In this document: piece after piece, positions 1 through 13,123 of the stretch | How positions within the stretch are numbered: position 1 is the first letter of the stretch | Layout of the letters: each line of letters opens with the position of its first letter | Source of the DNA: Lotus japonicus | Taxonomy: Eukaryota > Streptophyta > Magnoliopsida > Fabales > Fabaceae | Direction of reading: 5' to 3' | Length of the DNA: 64,000 nt | NCBI RefSeq assembly: GCF_012489685.1 | Contig: NC_080042.1 | Span: forward strand, 19,978,150 to 20,042,149 | The notes under the pieces: model-generated | Told to the model about the DNA's origin: nothing | What the model saw: the letters and a program-made list of their open reading frames with translations, nothing else | Database searches by the model: none | Translations under genes and position numbers: made by a program

Positions 1-1053
1 CTAAGTTTCTGTTCAGTCCCTGTAATTGAAAAGAATTTTCCAAAAATTACTCGGGAAAATGAAATCTCAAGTGGAGACAATAGTGCAAGGAAAGCCATAT
101 AACCTCATAATTTCCTGCGCAAATATTGTTGCAACCTCACTAGCAGTGTATGGATGACTCATCTCAAAGGAAGAAAATGAGCCTAATGATGGTGTCCTTC
201 CCCTTTGACGTTGGTAAAGCCCCTCACAAAATCCATAGATATCCAAATAGAAGTAGGAACTTGTAAAGGTTGCAGCAGGCCAGCAGGGGACGGAGTGGCA
301 TACTTGTTCCTTTGGCACACATCACAACCAACCACAAACTCCTTAATAAGTATTTTCATGTCCTCCCAATAAACTACATTGGCTACATTGGCAATCCTCT
401 AAAATGCTTGAAAATAACCTGAATGTCCTCCCATGAGTGGAAAATGAAAATTCTTTCAAGATAATGAGAATTCTTGTAGAAGCCTTGGGTAATATCACAA
501 TGTAGTTTTAGAATAATTTATGATCCCTTAAAACATTTATGAGAAGTTGGATTCACTAACAAATCCTGAATAATGCTCTTCAATTTTTCATCTTGTTGGA
601 CCGATCTTGCCACTCTTCGAAATTCTGCATTTTTAAAATGGAAATGGAAGAATAACAGCTCGTTCTTGACGTGGTATCAAATGCTGAATTATCCTTCCCA
701 GGTTTGTACTATACTTCAAAATCATAGCTGGACAGTGTAGTAATCCCCAATCTGTAATCTGTATGGAATTTCAAACTTTTTTCGTCAGTCGTCCTAGCAA
801 TGAAATGAGTGAAAATGCTTTCATTTTTTGATTGCTTTTACCACTGCCATCAATTATCTCTCATAAGCTGGCTTCCTTTGTTTCCTTTTTGATAAGGTGG
901 AACTCTGAAAAGCTAGAGGTCTCCTTTCTTGCAACAAGATAACACCTAAACCAGTCCCTAAAAAATTTGGAATTGCCATTTTAGGAAGCAGGCAAAGTAT
1001 TGAAACATCATCAAGTTTTTCGTAGAAGTCCTTCTGTTTCATTTTCTAAAATT
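1..1053 (-). mobile_element. Decayed Ty3/gypsy pol fragment (RNase H then integrase)
   Basis: The minus strand from about 1040 to 840 reads like a gypsy RNase H region, with a GxGxGVxLxQExRPLAF pattern followed by LSKRKQRKPAYER. The stretch from about 320 to 67 reads like the zinc-binding and catalytic-core parts of a gypsy integrase (WPAATFTSSYFYLDIYGFCEGL, then SHPYTASEVATIFAQEIMRL). The order RNase H then integrase is that of Ty3/gypsy pol. Frameshifts and stops break it throughout, and no LTR was found next to it. The RNase H part is duplicated in block B near 35.7-35.9 kb, so this insertion is older than the duplication. Confidence 0.75.
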
Positions 1054-1253
1054 TGATGAATGAAGTACATAGCGTTTATTGGTGTTTTATATTCCCACTG
1101 TCCCACATAGAATAAACTCATTCCATTAAAGATTGTGACAAATGCCTTCTTTGGCACTGCAAAGATTCCTATGGATTATAACCGACATAATGCAAGTTCA
1201 ATACACAAAGTGCGCCTATTTTGAGGAGAAAACCAGTACGACCTCTTTTATAA

Positions 1254-2021
1254 GGGGAAAACTTAGATGCAGCTCATGTACTGTTATTACTGTTCTCCAA
1301 CCAAAATATAACACTTTGACATTTTTTCCATGTCATCATCCTTAATCATCTTTCCCCTTTCCCCTTCACCTATGCGCCCCTTTTCCCCTTAACTTCTGCG
1401 CACAGGAATTTTAATTTGATGGAGAAAAACCCATGTTTATGGAGCTGGTGATACAATTTCACCAGTTGTAGTGACAATTGCCATTATTTGAGGATCCACC
1501 CTCTATATCCCGCTGCAGCAAAGCTAATCTTAGTTTTCATGGAGCTAGATTTTTCATGTGCACTCCCAAAGTAAATACCTAATTTTGTGGATGTGCCTTC
1601 TCCTCACTGTTCTAATCTCCAGTGTCCCGTTATTGGTCATGTATGGGTGTGGGAGTTGAGTAATTTTGAGAACCATGAACTGAGGTTGGGTGTAGAGATT
1701 TGTACAAACGAGTCATGGTGGTGCGGTTTAAAGAGACGGAACAACCGAAGGTGGGTGGTGGTGGTTGTCTCATCATGGGGTGATGGATGGTTGCGAGAAT
1801 CACATAGAAGTATGAGAGGACTGGAGAGCAGAGCCATGATCAGTTATGGTAACCAAATGGAGAACAGAGTCATGGTGGTCTGGGGTGAGAGAGACCGGAA
1901 CAGCAGAGCGTGAGAACGAGGGAAAAAGAGTTGGTGTGACATGGAAAAAATGTCCAAGTGTTATATTTTGGTTGGAGAACAGTAATAACAGTACATAAGG
2001 TACTGCACCTAAGTTTTGCCC
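1254..2021. mobile_element. Mutator-like non-autonomous element (768 bp, long TIRs)
   Basis: The ends are inverted repeats of about 85 bp, opening GGGGAAAACTTAG and closing with the complement of GGGCAAAACTTAG. They are flanked by the 9-bp direct repeat cttttataa (1245-1253 and 2022-2030), the usual Mutator TSD length. Block B has one uninterrupted cttttataa at 36460-36468, which is the empty site. The roughly 600-bp interior between the TIRs has no recognisable protein and no transposase. The two overlapping ORFs inside (1587-1913 plus, 1637-1837 minus) look like chance. A captured host fragment is possible but was not identified. Confidence 0.85.
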
Positions 2022-2227
2022 CTTTTATAAAACCTTAACATAAGGAGTCTAACCTATGAAAAATCTAATAATTAAGTTCCAAGTAGAAATAAATAGCGAA
2101 AAGTAATGGAAAAATAAATTTCATAGTAACAAAAAATATCACAAAATCATTTTGATTGCAAACAAAAAATGTTGACAACAGTTAACTCCTAGTGCAAAGT
2201 TGTCTAGATCCTCATACAAAGTCCGCC

Positions 2228-5196
2228 TCAACCTTCATTCAGGTTCAAGCCTTCCAAATCACCATTTGATGGAATCTGCAAGAAACCAAATATATATTAA
2301 ATATTTAAGAGACATAACTATATAGTAAAAGACTACACATAAGATATCACAATTTATTTCTTAAAGAAAGCGGTAGTCTATTATATATTTAACAAGTAAT
2401 TTCCTCTTATGTATAACCAAAACATTCCCGTCAAAAAAATAAAATAAAATAACCAAAACATTAGACAATGCACCAGCATGGTAATTCAATGTTAAATTAA
2501 ATCTTTATGAAAAGTAAAGTAATATGATACAAAATAAATTTATACCCGGAATTGAAAACTTTCTATTGTAGCTCTTAATAGAGGGTCTCCAACTATCAAC
2601 CTTAGCTCCTTTACAAAATCACCACGGGAAATCAGTTGTGCCTAATTTAGAATAGTTTATATATTAGATGCATTATATCAATAAAGATCTATATATGGGA
2701 AAGAATGGGAGCTATTGTACATACCTTGTAGAATTCATAATGTGCATTTATAAGACTTATATCACTAGGAGTAACCTTGTCAGTGATAGCAGCTATAAGC
2801 ATTGAAAAAGGCAGCCAAGAAGATTTCGGAATTTTTTGGATGCTAACAATCCCATTTGATGCTATTCCCTAATATATTCCATAACAAAAGAAGTTCTTCA
2901 TATAGGCACTAAAGATAATAAAAATGATTTAAAAACATAAGACAATTATAAAAAGCTCAAAGTCCCTACAAGTTGTGCATGAACACATGAATATGTTTAT
3001 CAAAAAACCTCACATGAAGCACTAAAGGAAACAAGATGAGTTAGTAAAACAATGGTGACTTGAAGATGTACCCAATCACATAAAAAGATTATTACATGAT
3101 CATATCCCTTAAAATTGGCATCATATTTGTTTGTTCAACCTAGAAATTCTTCCACAAGATAGACATATTAAGATAACCCCCTTTGACTTTTTAAGATAGA
3201 AAAACCACGTCATCTTTCTCACCAAGATAAACTAAAGCTAAGGAAATGATATTTAAAGTACAAGGTGAAAAGGTGAAAGCATTCTTACATAAAAACAACA
3301 ATTAAAAAATTGGTATCAATATTATCTTTTATAAAGAAAAAACTTAGATAAACATAAGATGCAAAACTCATATATATGAAGTAACTTACATTATCCACTA
3401 TAGAGGGTGATTGTAACAAGCCACCAGAACCATGACTAGATGAATTGACCCCAAAAGAATTAGCCCTATAAACATTATTCTCTCCCACATTTCCACAAAA
3501 ATGGCCTGTAAGAAAACATCATATATATATTGGTGATAGAGAAGAAAACTTTTCTTGAAAGGAATAGTACTAAATATTTTAGCAATAAAAATGGTTGTTT
3601 GGTTGTTTCATTAAACCAGAGTGTTATCAATATGTTGAATATAAGAGAGCCCATATACAAGGAGATAACAATTTATCGATGGAGCCTTGTTTCCTAAGAC
3701 CAGTTTTTAGAACTATTTTATCCAAAATGGAAACAATGAATCATAAATACCAGCTATTTTGTCTTTGATCAACCCATTGATAATTAATAATATAAATGCA
3801 CAAACTATTTCTTCTAGGAAATCATATGTTAATAACATGTCATTGCAAACGCACATAGAAAGGGAACAATGTATAATACCTTCAAGATCACCGGAGACCT
3901 TAAAACTAACAACAAATTCAGGGTAGATGTGGGTGTTTATATTCACATTCCATACTGTGTAGTTTCTTGGACATTGAATGTCATCCACCCCATTATCATA
4001 TTTAAAGTTGTTGGGTTGAAACTGACCATTGTTGGTGCTCGTGCTAGTGCAAGGTTGAAGAAGCTCCATCTTCCCCATTATTACACGACAAAGGACCAAG
4101 TGTCGAACACCATTTTCATCAGTATCATAATAGCGAGCACTATAAATATGGAACAAAAATTAGTATTAGTTTACAAAAGATCATGTTATTTTAAAAAATT
4201 GATCATATAAAAACTAACCTGGCATAAGGGCAAGTAACAGCTGCAAGATGAACACCAATTCCGTATGAGCATTTGGTTGCACGTAGTGGACAATGCCCAA
4301 GCCCATACTCCATCATTTTAGATAATTCTCCTTTATTAAAAGGAAGCCAAGCATATCGAACATTAGCATCCCCATGTAATTCTTTTATAATCTTAGCTTG
4401 CATCCGGAATAGCTCAAATCGCGCAGGCATTGATGAACCTGAGCAGCGGTATGTCTCAACTATCTCAAAATCAGTACTGCCAAAACTACTCATTCCATTA
4501 CGAAACAACTCTTGTACATAATGTAGATCTATTTTTTCATGTACACATTCAGCACAAGAAGCAAAAAGTAACTCTTGATTTTTCTCAAAAGCTTCACCAA
4601 CATAGTCACAATCCATTTTATTTTTCCTATTTCCAACTTTCACTCGAGTATACTTAACTAAAGCATTGGGCTCCCCAAACTCACTCAAGTTGGATTCAGT
4701 AACCCCCTTCACTTTGATTTGAATGTATAATTTCATACCCTCATATTTGCATAAATTATAGGATTCTTCATCCGAAGTAGCATATACTTCAGGGAAAAAG
4801 CATTTGCCTTCCTCATCAATCCAAGCAATGGGTTGTTGGAGACTAGTTCTCAAGTCCACCTGACACGTGTAAAAAATCTAGCATAAGATCTTGGTCATTT
4901 AACTTTATTTCCACAATTGCCTTTTTCATTTCAAAATCTTTGTTAACCAAGTCAACAACATATTCTGGGTATTCCAACCATTCACCATTATTGTAGCACA
5001 TCATACTCTCAAGTCTTCCACTTCTCTTATAGTTTAAATAATACCTAAGATAGGATTTTCGACTCAAGTTTTTGACATCGCTACTTGGTGTTATTGCAAA
5101 AGGTGGTTGTTGAAATATCGTTGGTCGCAAAGCTCCCTTAAGATGTGCAGCACATTGGGTAGCTGGACTTTTCTTCAGTGCAGTTTTAGCTTCCAT
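2228..5196 (-). pseudogene. SRO1-like: RCD1/SRO1-like gene, block A copy (frameshifted)
   Basis: This resembles plant RCD1/SRO proteins, which are nuclear regulators with an inactive PARP-like fold that bind transcription factors through the RST domain. Six coding exons fit GT-AG splicing: 5196-4219, 4139-3880, 3505-3390, 2868-2725, 2641-2546 and 2275-2228 (stop). An N-terminal region is followed by a WWE domain (about residues 50-145), a PARP-like domain (about 245-430, with SGSSMPARFELF, GDANVRYAWL, YGIGVHLAAVTCPYA, DENGVRHLVLCRVIMGKM and THIYPEFVVSFK) and an RST domain ([33 protein letters not shown]). The phases of all joins agree and the length would be about 547 residues, close to the family norm. 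Compared with block B, two bases are missing at 4866/4867, inside the WWE region, and this breaks the frame. A sequencing error or a live gene cannot be excluded without reads. Confidence 0.85.
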
Positions 5197-7140
5197 TTAT
5201 GTGTACTAGATTGATATCTATAAACACATACAATTATAAAATGTCAGGCGCAACAATCAAATAGAACCGTAGACCTAGAGAAGGTTAAAGAACATTGTGG
5301 CAGTGATGGTGAATTCAAAGAGATCGAGAATATTTTATAGTCCCTAGATACTTAAACTTTTTAGAACATTGGACTAATATATATGATCATGTATAAAGTT
5401 GACACTATAGGTAAGACCGTAAGAGGATTTAATTAATAAAATAATTTCTTGTATCACAAACCGAGTAATCTGAAGCATTTACACTGACAAAATATTTCAA
5501 AAGCACATCTCAAAAACAATTTGATAAAACAAAATTTACAACTTGTAAAATAAACAAACTGATGAGTATTCAATATCATGCCATTAGTATGTTAGCTTTA
5601 AATTTTAAAGACTTAAATAAGAAGAATTTCAATCAAAATTAAAAGATAATGTCATTTAATTTCATTTTTAGTAAATTTCGTGCATCAAACATTTTTAACT
5701 ATTTAATACTATTTGGTCTTCATGAGGCCAAATATAACAAAACCCCAAGAAAATACAAGTTGGAGGATATGAAAAATTGATAACACCAAAGACATATATA
5801 CAGTATATTTCTTAACTGATTGTTTGTTTGTGCAGAATAATAAGGGAGGAAAAGAGAGGGAGAGAAACCGATCGAAAAATTAGTTTCTTCCATTTGTTTG
5901 AGTAGCGTAACCCACCAATTTTTTTCGTCCCTAACATGAAAAGAAAATTGCTTGAGAAAGCAAATTTTTTTAAAACAAATATGCCCTTAATTATTTCAGT
6001 CTACGTGAACACTTATTTTGACTGGTATTAAAATGATGAAAGTTATTATATATCTATCGATTTCCCCATTTCTTCACCCTTTTCCATCCAAGCTAGATCC
6101 AACCAAGAAAACAGAAGTAAAGCTCTCAAATTTCTTTCTTTCCTTTTCTATCTAACTAGATCATATAAAAAAATTTCTTCCTTTCTTTTCTTTCTTATAA
6201 TTTCGCAATTAATGTTTCAAAAACAAAAAAATAATAATAATAATAATACAGGTCTATATATAGTTAGTTCTTTTGAGCCTTATTATTACTAGATTAGATT
6301 TCATGAGAAGAACAAATCCAAACAAGAAAAAAAAACCCAAATATATAGTTGTTTAATTGCAATTTTAGAAAAGACTTAATTGCAGTTTTGCTCCCTCATC
6401 ACACTCACAAATTTACGGTTATTTTCATGAAAAATAAAGAATAATTTACCCTTTCTATCATCATTGAAAATAAAGGCCAAGGAAAACTGAATTTTTTTCT
6501 CAAGTAGTTCAGTTAATGCTTGTATCTAAAGATTGAAGCACCAACGACACAATTCAAGCATAAGAAAAAATATTAAAAAATTTGATAAACTAGAGAAAGG
6601 GCACTAAATTGTCAAAAAATACACAAGAAGAAACCAGCAGTATTGTTGGTGTTCACTCTATACAAGTCGTGCCCAAAAACAGGTACACTCATTATAATGG
6701 AATTTTTTTTTTGAAAAAAATAAGTTTTGTATAGTTTAATAAACCAGGTTTTTTTTGAACGTTAATAAACAAGGTTGTATCAATAACCGAACTGATCCAA
6801 ACTACACTATGATAATCAACCCCGACCAAATGATGAAAAAAAAGAAAAAATGGGTTCAAATTCAGAGAACAACATAAAATGACCTCTATATATTGAAATC
6901 AATCTCTAACTAGACAAATAAAACAAACATTAAAGTTTTGCAAAACATAAGAAGTCACTCAAATTTCGAATGAGAAATGCATGGAATGAAAAAAAACTAA
7001 AGAGAGAAGGCTTAAAACTCTACCTGCCTCAAAGCACAGAATACAACCCACAGAATGAACCTAATAAAACCTTTACCGCTGATTATCTCTCTTTTACTAA
7101 ATGCTTTAAAATGTGTGTCGAATAAGAGGGTAGAGAGCCC
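5197..7140 (-). other. SRO copy A 5' UTR and long leader intron
   Basis: A non-coding first exon probably ends at 7024, where the minus strand reads GAGGCAG followed by the donor GTAGAG. The same exon and donor exist in block B (near 41.74 kb). The intron would run to an acceptor just upstream of the ATG at 5196, with candidate AG sites near 5207 and 5222. RCD1-type genes commonly have a leader intron. About 1.24 kb of this intron (roughly 5694-6936) is missing from block B. No other gene is visible in the stretch. It holds AT-rich sequence and a short ATA microsatellite near 6229-6248. Confidence 0.55.
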
Positions 7141-7148
7141 TATTTATA
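7141..7148 (-). promoter_or_regulatory. TATA box of SRO copy A
   Basis: The minus strand reads TATAAATAGGG about 115 bases upstream of the predicted leader-exon donor. The same box sits in the same position in block B (41855-41866). A run of about fourteen G lies just upstream (7157-7170). Confidence 0.6.
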
Positions 7149-7400
7149 CAAAAAATGGGGGGGGGGGGGGGATATGGTAGAATTTGGTGGATATGGAAGC
7201 AACGAGACTACAAAGTAAGATGGTTGATGGCGGGTTTTTTTCCCCTCTATGGCTCTGCTAGTCTTCCCCTTTATCACTTTTCCAAGAAAACCTAACCCTA
7301 TGCGAAATCATCACATGGAGTTTGATGTAGTTACCATGAACTTCAATAACATACATCACACCTTTTTTTTGTGAGGGAAATAACATACATCACACCTTAA

Positions 7401-8826
7401 CACTCTGTTTGTTTTAATGGAAAAGTGCAGAAAGGAATAAGGCTGGAAAGGAAAAGGAAAGGAAAAAGGAATCTTTGTCTATTTGGAACAGGCTGGAAAA
7501 GGAAAGGGAGATGAAATTGGATGGTGAATAGTACCAAATTATTTTCCGCGCATCTTTGCCGTGAAAACGAAAAAGGGAACGTCATTTTGTTAAAAAGACA
7601 ATAAAAGCCTTTAAATTTTATGCAACACATCACTTGCCACTGAAGAATTAGAGCTATGACTCTCTCCTATTGTATTATCCATATGCAGCTTTTACTACTT
7701 ATTCAATATTGTCGGTGTTATTCAATTATTTAATCCTAATAAATAAGTCATCATAAATAATTAACGTTATCAAATGTCCTATTAAACCATATGTTATATC
7801 TATAATGCAAACCGTTTAAAAAAAAACGCAACCAATGTTTTATTTAATCATAATTTAAATTTGTATATAAACAACAATAGTTTAATAATTTAATTTTTTT
7901 TATCAAAGAAACAATTATTAAATTTTAAAAAGTTAAAATTTTTTGATAATCAGTTAAAAAAGTTATATATATATATATATAAACTACAAACAAGAGGATA
8001 AAGTTGTCATTGCATAACATACTCATTCTCATTTTTCTTACTTTTCCATCTATTATCCTTTCCTTTTCACACAATCCAAACAACTTCAAAATCCTTTCAT
8101 TTTAACTTCCTTCTACCTTCTTTCCTTTCATTTTCATTCCTCCTATTTTCACTTTACATCCAAACAGAGCGAGCTTGAACAATTTCATTTTTTTTTCTTA
8201 AAATGGAACAATTAGTTAAATTTTTTTTATAAACAAATTAGTTACAAAGTTAAATTCTATATTAAGTACTTTTATGATCTACTATATATTATTATGTCGA
8301 TGATTTATATTCTAAAATAGTATTATATTTAAAAGGAATCTTTGTCTGTTTGGAAAAGGCTGGAAAAGGAAAGGGAGATGAAATTGGATGGTGAATAGAA
8401 CCGAATTATTTTATGCGCATCTTTGTCGTGAAAACGAAAAAGGGAACATCATTTTGTTAAAAAGAAAATAAAAGCCTTTAAATTTTTTGCAACACGTCAC
8501 TGACCACAGAATAATTGGAGCTATGACTCTCTCTCATAGTATTATCCATATGCTGCTTTTACTACTTATTCAATATTGTCGGTGTTATTCAATTATTTAA
8601 TCCTAATAAATAATTCATCATAAACAATTAACGTTATCAAATGTCCTATTAAACCATATGTTATATCTATAATGCAAACGGTTTTAAAAAAAAAAATAGC
8701 GCAACCAATGTTTTATTTAATCATAATTTAAATTTGTATATAAACAATAATAGTTTAATAATTTAATTTTTTTATCAAAGAAATAATTATTAAATTTTAA
8801 AAGGTTACATTTTTTTATAATCAGTT

Positions 8827-8872
<46 letters not shown>

Positions 8873-9036
8873 CAAACAAGAGGATAAAGTTGTCATTGCA
8901 TAACATACTCATTTTCATTTTTCTTACTTTTCCATCTATTATCCTTCCTTTTCACACAATCCAAACAACTTCAAAATCCTTTCATTTTCCTTTCATTTTC
9001 ATTCCTCTTATTTTCACTTCATATCCAAACAGAGCA
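7401..9036. mobile_element. MITE-like element, internally tandem-duplicated
   Basis: The ends are short inverted repeats (CTCTGTTTG at 7402-7410; CAAACAGAG at 8161-8169 and again at 9027-9035), with a purine-rich left side and a pyrimidine-rich right side. TAA lies outside both outer ends (7398-7400 and 9037-9039), which would fit a Tourist/PIF-Harbinger type, but the TSD call is weak. The body plus its right flank has been duplicated in tandem with a period of about 867 bp (about 7468-8334 and 8335-9207). Each copy has its own AT dinucleotide run (7967-7980, 8833-8868). Block B near 43.09 kb lacks the whole element. No transposase is present. Confidence 0.55.
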
Positions 9037-9621
9037 TAAGAGCTTGAACAATTTCATAATTTTTTTTCTTAAAATGGAACAAGTAGTTAAAAAAAAAAAA
9101 TTTAAACAAATTAGTTACAAAGTTAAATTCTATATTAAGTTTTTTTATGATCTAATATATATTATTATGTTGATGATTTATATTCTCGATTAGTATTATC
9201 TTTAAAATGGATATCTATATAATATACTAAATGAATGTTTTTTTCTAGAAGGTTTTGCCACGTGTCACCCCCATATCATCCTAATAAAAAACATACAAAT
9301 TTTATTTTTCAATATTAATATGCATTAAAAAACAAATTTTGTTTTTTTAACTTTGAAATACATATTTAAAAAAAAAAACAAATCCGTGCAACAAAGAAAA
9401 GAATATATACAAAAGTGCAATATTTGTGAATATTTTCTATTTTTAATCAACATGCACAACAGGTACCTTATCATGGATGGGTAGTCAAGACTATAAAAAG
9501 GGAAGCAAAAACCCTTCAAACCTATTTGGGAATAGTTCACCCAAAACAAGAATCACCCTATAAATCTTGTAGTCCAAATTTCTCCATGATCGTTTTTTCT
9601 AATGAGGGTCAAAAACCTTTG

Positions 9622-9705
9622 TTTAACGTCACATTATCAGAGTCACAAGCATCTGGCACCTTCGTTTAACGTCACATTATCAGAGTCACAAGCATCTGAC
9701 AGTCA
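9622..9705. repeat. Two tandem copies of a 42-bp unit
   Basis: A unit beginning gtttaacgtcacattatc and ending near caagcatctg occurs twice in a row at 9622 and 9664, nearly identical. It lies inside the Helitron. Confidence 0.8.
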
Positions 9706-10592
9706 ATTGGTACTGATTATTTATCGTCATTTATTTTAATGATACAAATTCGTTATACTTATTAGTTATTCACTATTTTTATGCCTCCTACACATACAAT
9801 TCCAAAACAAATTGCCCAAAATTATTTTTCTAATACAACTATTTTAGTTCAACTAAGAGATCAAGTCAGTACTTAACATACATGCAAAGTCTTGAAGGGT
9901 TGTAAGGGAAAGGAGAGCCTGGAGTTTGGATCAGGGTGGAAAGAGTTTTGCACATCGAATGACGTCCGTGAAGGGGATATATGTTGTTTCAAGTTTCAAC
10001 ATATAAAATCAAATATTGTTGATGTATCTATAGTCTATCAAGTGGTTTAGGATTTCGAGCAGTGTTTACATTTGGTTTGTTTTGTTTTAGGTTGGTTTTA
10101 ATCCACTACTCTATTGAACTATTCAATATGAATTTTAATTTTTAAGAAAATTGTATATTATGCTACATTAATTTAGTTCTTATAAATTTCTTTCTTTCTT
10201 TTTTCATACTTACCTCATTTGAATGCTAAAGCTTTCTAATTAGCTAGAACATGACATACCTTAAAAAAAGGGTAGAACATGACATGAAAAGGTCAATAAG
10301 TAAAAAAAACGGAACAACCTAATTGTAAGTTAAAATTTTCAAATTTACTTCAAAATGTTATCATGATCGAACATAACAACAATAATTTTTTTTGGTAAAC
10401 ACATAACAACAATAATGATATAGAAAAAGGAATCAAACAATATTTGTTCAAATTTATTTGATCACGTTCCAAAATTCAAGTTTGGTGGACCATGTGGTGG
10501 TTAAATTTTGAAGTTTGCAAAATTTAATGATATTTATTAAAAAAATAAAATTTATATCTTTCTAATTTCAAAAAAATAAAATTTATTGTTTC

Positions 10593-10878
10593 TTTTTTTT
10601 GATAACAAAAAGAAATTTATTAGATAGAGGCCAAACCAACAAAGGCCTAAATGTCCCCATGCCAAAACACACCTAGAGATTGAGCCTCATTAAAACCTTC
10701 AAAAGAAAAATCCAAAGAGAAAAAACCAATGAAAAAAAAAGAGTACTACAATCACTAGATAGGCAAGGGAACAAACCAATATTCAAGAGGAACAACTCAT
10801 CTCTTTACAACAAAACCTGCACTCATGCACTAACCTTCCTAAATCAAACCGTATATAATAAACAAGCACCCGTAGGCC
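10593..10878 (-). mobile_element. 5'-truncated LINE 3' tail (286 bp)
   Basis: A T-run at the left is the poly(A) of a minus-strand insertion. It is flanked by the perfect 16-bp repeat taaaatttattgtttc (10577-10592 and 10879-10894). The reverse complement carries the block GTACTC then T-rich sequence then GGTTTTAATGAGGCTC, common to plant L1 3' ends and shared with LINE-C (27.83-27.90 kb). It inserted into the Helitron, so it is younger than it. Confidence 0.85.
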
Positions 10879-12648
10879 TAAAATTTATTGTTTCTTTTTT
10901 ATGATTAGTTTTATAAAAATAATATTATTTAATCAAATTTGAACTGCCAATTTGATACGTTCAAAAATCATCTACTTGAGATCTTGGATGTAGAAAACAT
11001 AAAAATTTTTGTATGCACCTATTTTTATTAAACCTATCTACAACTATTAAAAAAGAATTTTTAGAATATTTGCTTAATCTTTAACAAAATCAATCTCGGT
11101 TGGAATCGATAAAAAAGTCAAATTTAAAAAAAAAACTAATTTCATTTAATTACATGGCGTAATATAGTTTAGATTGAGAATTAAAATTAAATGAAATTCG
11201 TTTACTTGCTCTTATAATTTATCTTTTAGTTTTTATATCCAAGTGTGGTCTTTGATTTAGACGGGATATTAGAAGTGTCGAATGCCACATATTTCTAAGT
11301 CTTGATTTAGACTGAGTTGAGTCCAAAGCAGTTTAGGTAGTACTTCTTAGTTCTTACTTTTTAAATATTTAAATTTTAGGTATCCAACAATAGATAACAT
11401 GAGCAAATCACACAAGTGGATTGGACACCACATTTTTGGATGTATGAGAGATCTTTCACTTATAAAGTGCTAAACACTCCTCTAATCATCCAATGTGAAA
11501 CTTTCTCAAACATAATATTTTCCAAATATTACAAAGTAATTAAAAATATAATTTTTTTGATAAATTACAAAATAGTTAGAGTAAAAAGTTACATAAAATA
11601 TTCATGTTTAAAAAAATATATATCTGTATTTCATTTTTTATTTAATTCTGTATTTAAAATATTAATTTCTAACTTTTTGATTATTTATGATGTATTTTTG
11701 TTTCTTCTTTGATATGTTTTCAAATAGAATCCCAAGTTAAGGTACATAAAAATTTGAAATAAAGTGGGCCATGCTCCTATTTAATTAAATTAGATAATAG
11801 TAACTGTTAGAATATTTGTTGAGTTAAAAAAAACTTTTAGAATATTTGTTTAATCTTTAACAAAATCCATCTCGGGTGGAATCAATAAAAAAACAAAATT
11901 TTCTTTAAAAATAGGAAACGAATTTCATTTAATTACATGGCGTTTAAATTTGGTTATTTCCTATTTAAATCAATTTGTCAATCTATTTTGTTTTGAACTA
12001 CCAATTTGATTGTTCTTTTTTTAACAGTATTCCATTTAGTCAATAATCTTTAATTAATGCAATGATTTTACAAATTAACTTAAGTACCTTCCTACCTACT
12101 TCATAATTATGAACAAAGGTTCTAGAACGATTTGTGAGGGACCTGGAAGCTACCCTCAACGCTGAGTTGCAGAACATGAAGCCATTTCTGATTTTTGAGT
12201 TTTTTTTTGGTTCAAAAAATTTATGAGCTTTAACTGAACCCTAACTGAAGGGAAAACCTGCCAGTATTCTTTTTTTATTGGGCTGACCCAGAGAAAAATG
12301 GGAAAGGAGCCCAATCTTATTTGGTATTGAGGTTAAACTTCAAATATACTGCACTGTTTTGCCACTCTCCGGCCCTTCATTCTTCATTCACCCGGTGTTA
12401 GAATTCAAGTGTGGGTAAAAATCTTTTAAAAAGTCACACATTGACCGAAAATGTGAATGTTGAATAATTTATAAGTGAAATGTGAGTGTCGAATAATATA
12501 TAAGTGAAATGACTAAGTGAAGCTGCCGATGGCAGCCAAGACGGCTTCAACGCCGCGGCCCATGGTAGGAAGAGAGAAAGAGGTTCTTACGGGATGAGAG
12601 AGGAATGATTGAGTGTAAGAATAGAATGGAAGGTGGGTGAGTGATTTT

Positions 12649-12824
12649 TCGTGGAATGTGTGTGGTGGGAAAGAAGATTTGACTAGTCAACATAATTATA
12701 ATAAGATTTAAAGTTTAAAAGTTGACTAAAATTAATTCGTGGAATGTGTGTGGCGGGAAAGAAGATTTGACAAGTCAACATAATTATAATAAGATTTAAA
12801 ATTTAAAAGTTGACTAAAATTAAT
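12649..12824. repeat. Two tandem copies of an 88-bp unit
   Basis: The unit starts tcgtggaatgtgtgtgg and ends near gactaaaattaatt. Copies at 12649 and 12737 differ at only a few positions. They lie near the 3' end of the Helitron. Confidence 0.85.
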
Positions 12825-13098
12825 TTTTAAAATTTTGAAAAAAAATCAATTATATCATAATTAAATAAGAAAAAAGGTGATGGTAGATTAAAACACATTG
12901 TACTTCTTAAAAAAAAAACCACAATGTTGAAAACATATATAGTTAAAAAAATTATTAAGATGTATTTACTAAAAGGTAAAAAAAAATAGTGTCACACAAC
13001 ATTTAGATTTACAATTTTATTAAACAAAAGTCACCCGTACGTGCAGGGCACGGAATATGATAAAAGTCACTCGTGCCTTGCACGGGTGATTCTGCTAG

Positions 13099-13123
13099 TT
13101 TTTTTTTGTTACAAGAGGAAAAT
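13099..13123 (-). mobile_element. 25-nt oligo-T insertion with 10-bp TSD
   Basis: A nine-T run plus 16 nt is flanked by the perfect repeat attctgctag (13089-13098 and 13124-13133). The flanked sequence is the Helitron 3' terminus, so the true terminal CTAG was duplicated. It looks like an extremely 5'-truncated product of LINE-type target-primed insertion. Confidence 0.6.

Noticed and set aside
1587..1913. 108-codon ORF inside the MULE
   Set aside because: It has no recognisable domain, an overlapping antisense ORF of similar quality, and low-complexity valine/arginine content.
3869..4657. Plus-strand ORFs opposite the SRO exons
   Set aside because: They are shadows of the minus-strand exons; the same occurs at 38529-38864 and 40424-40651.
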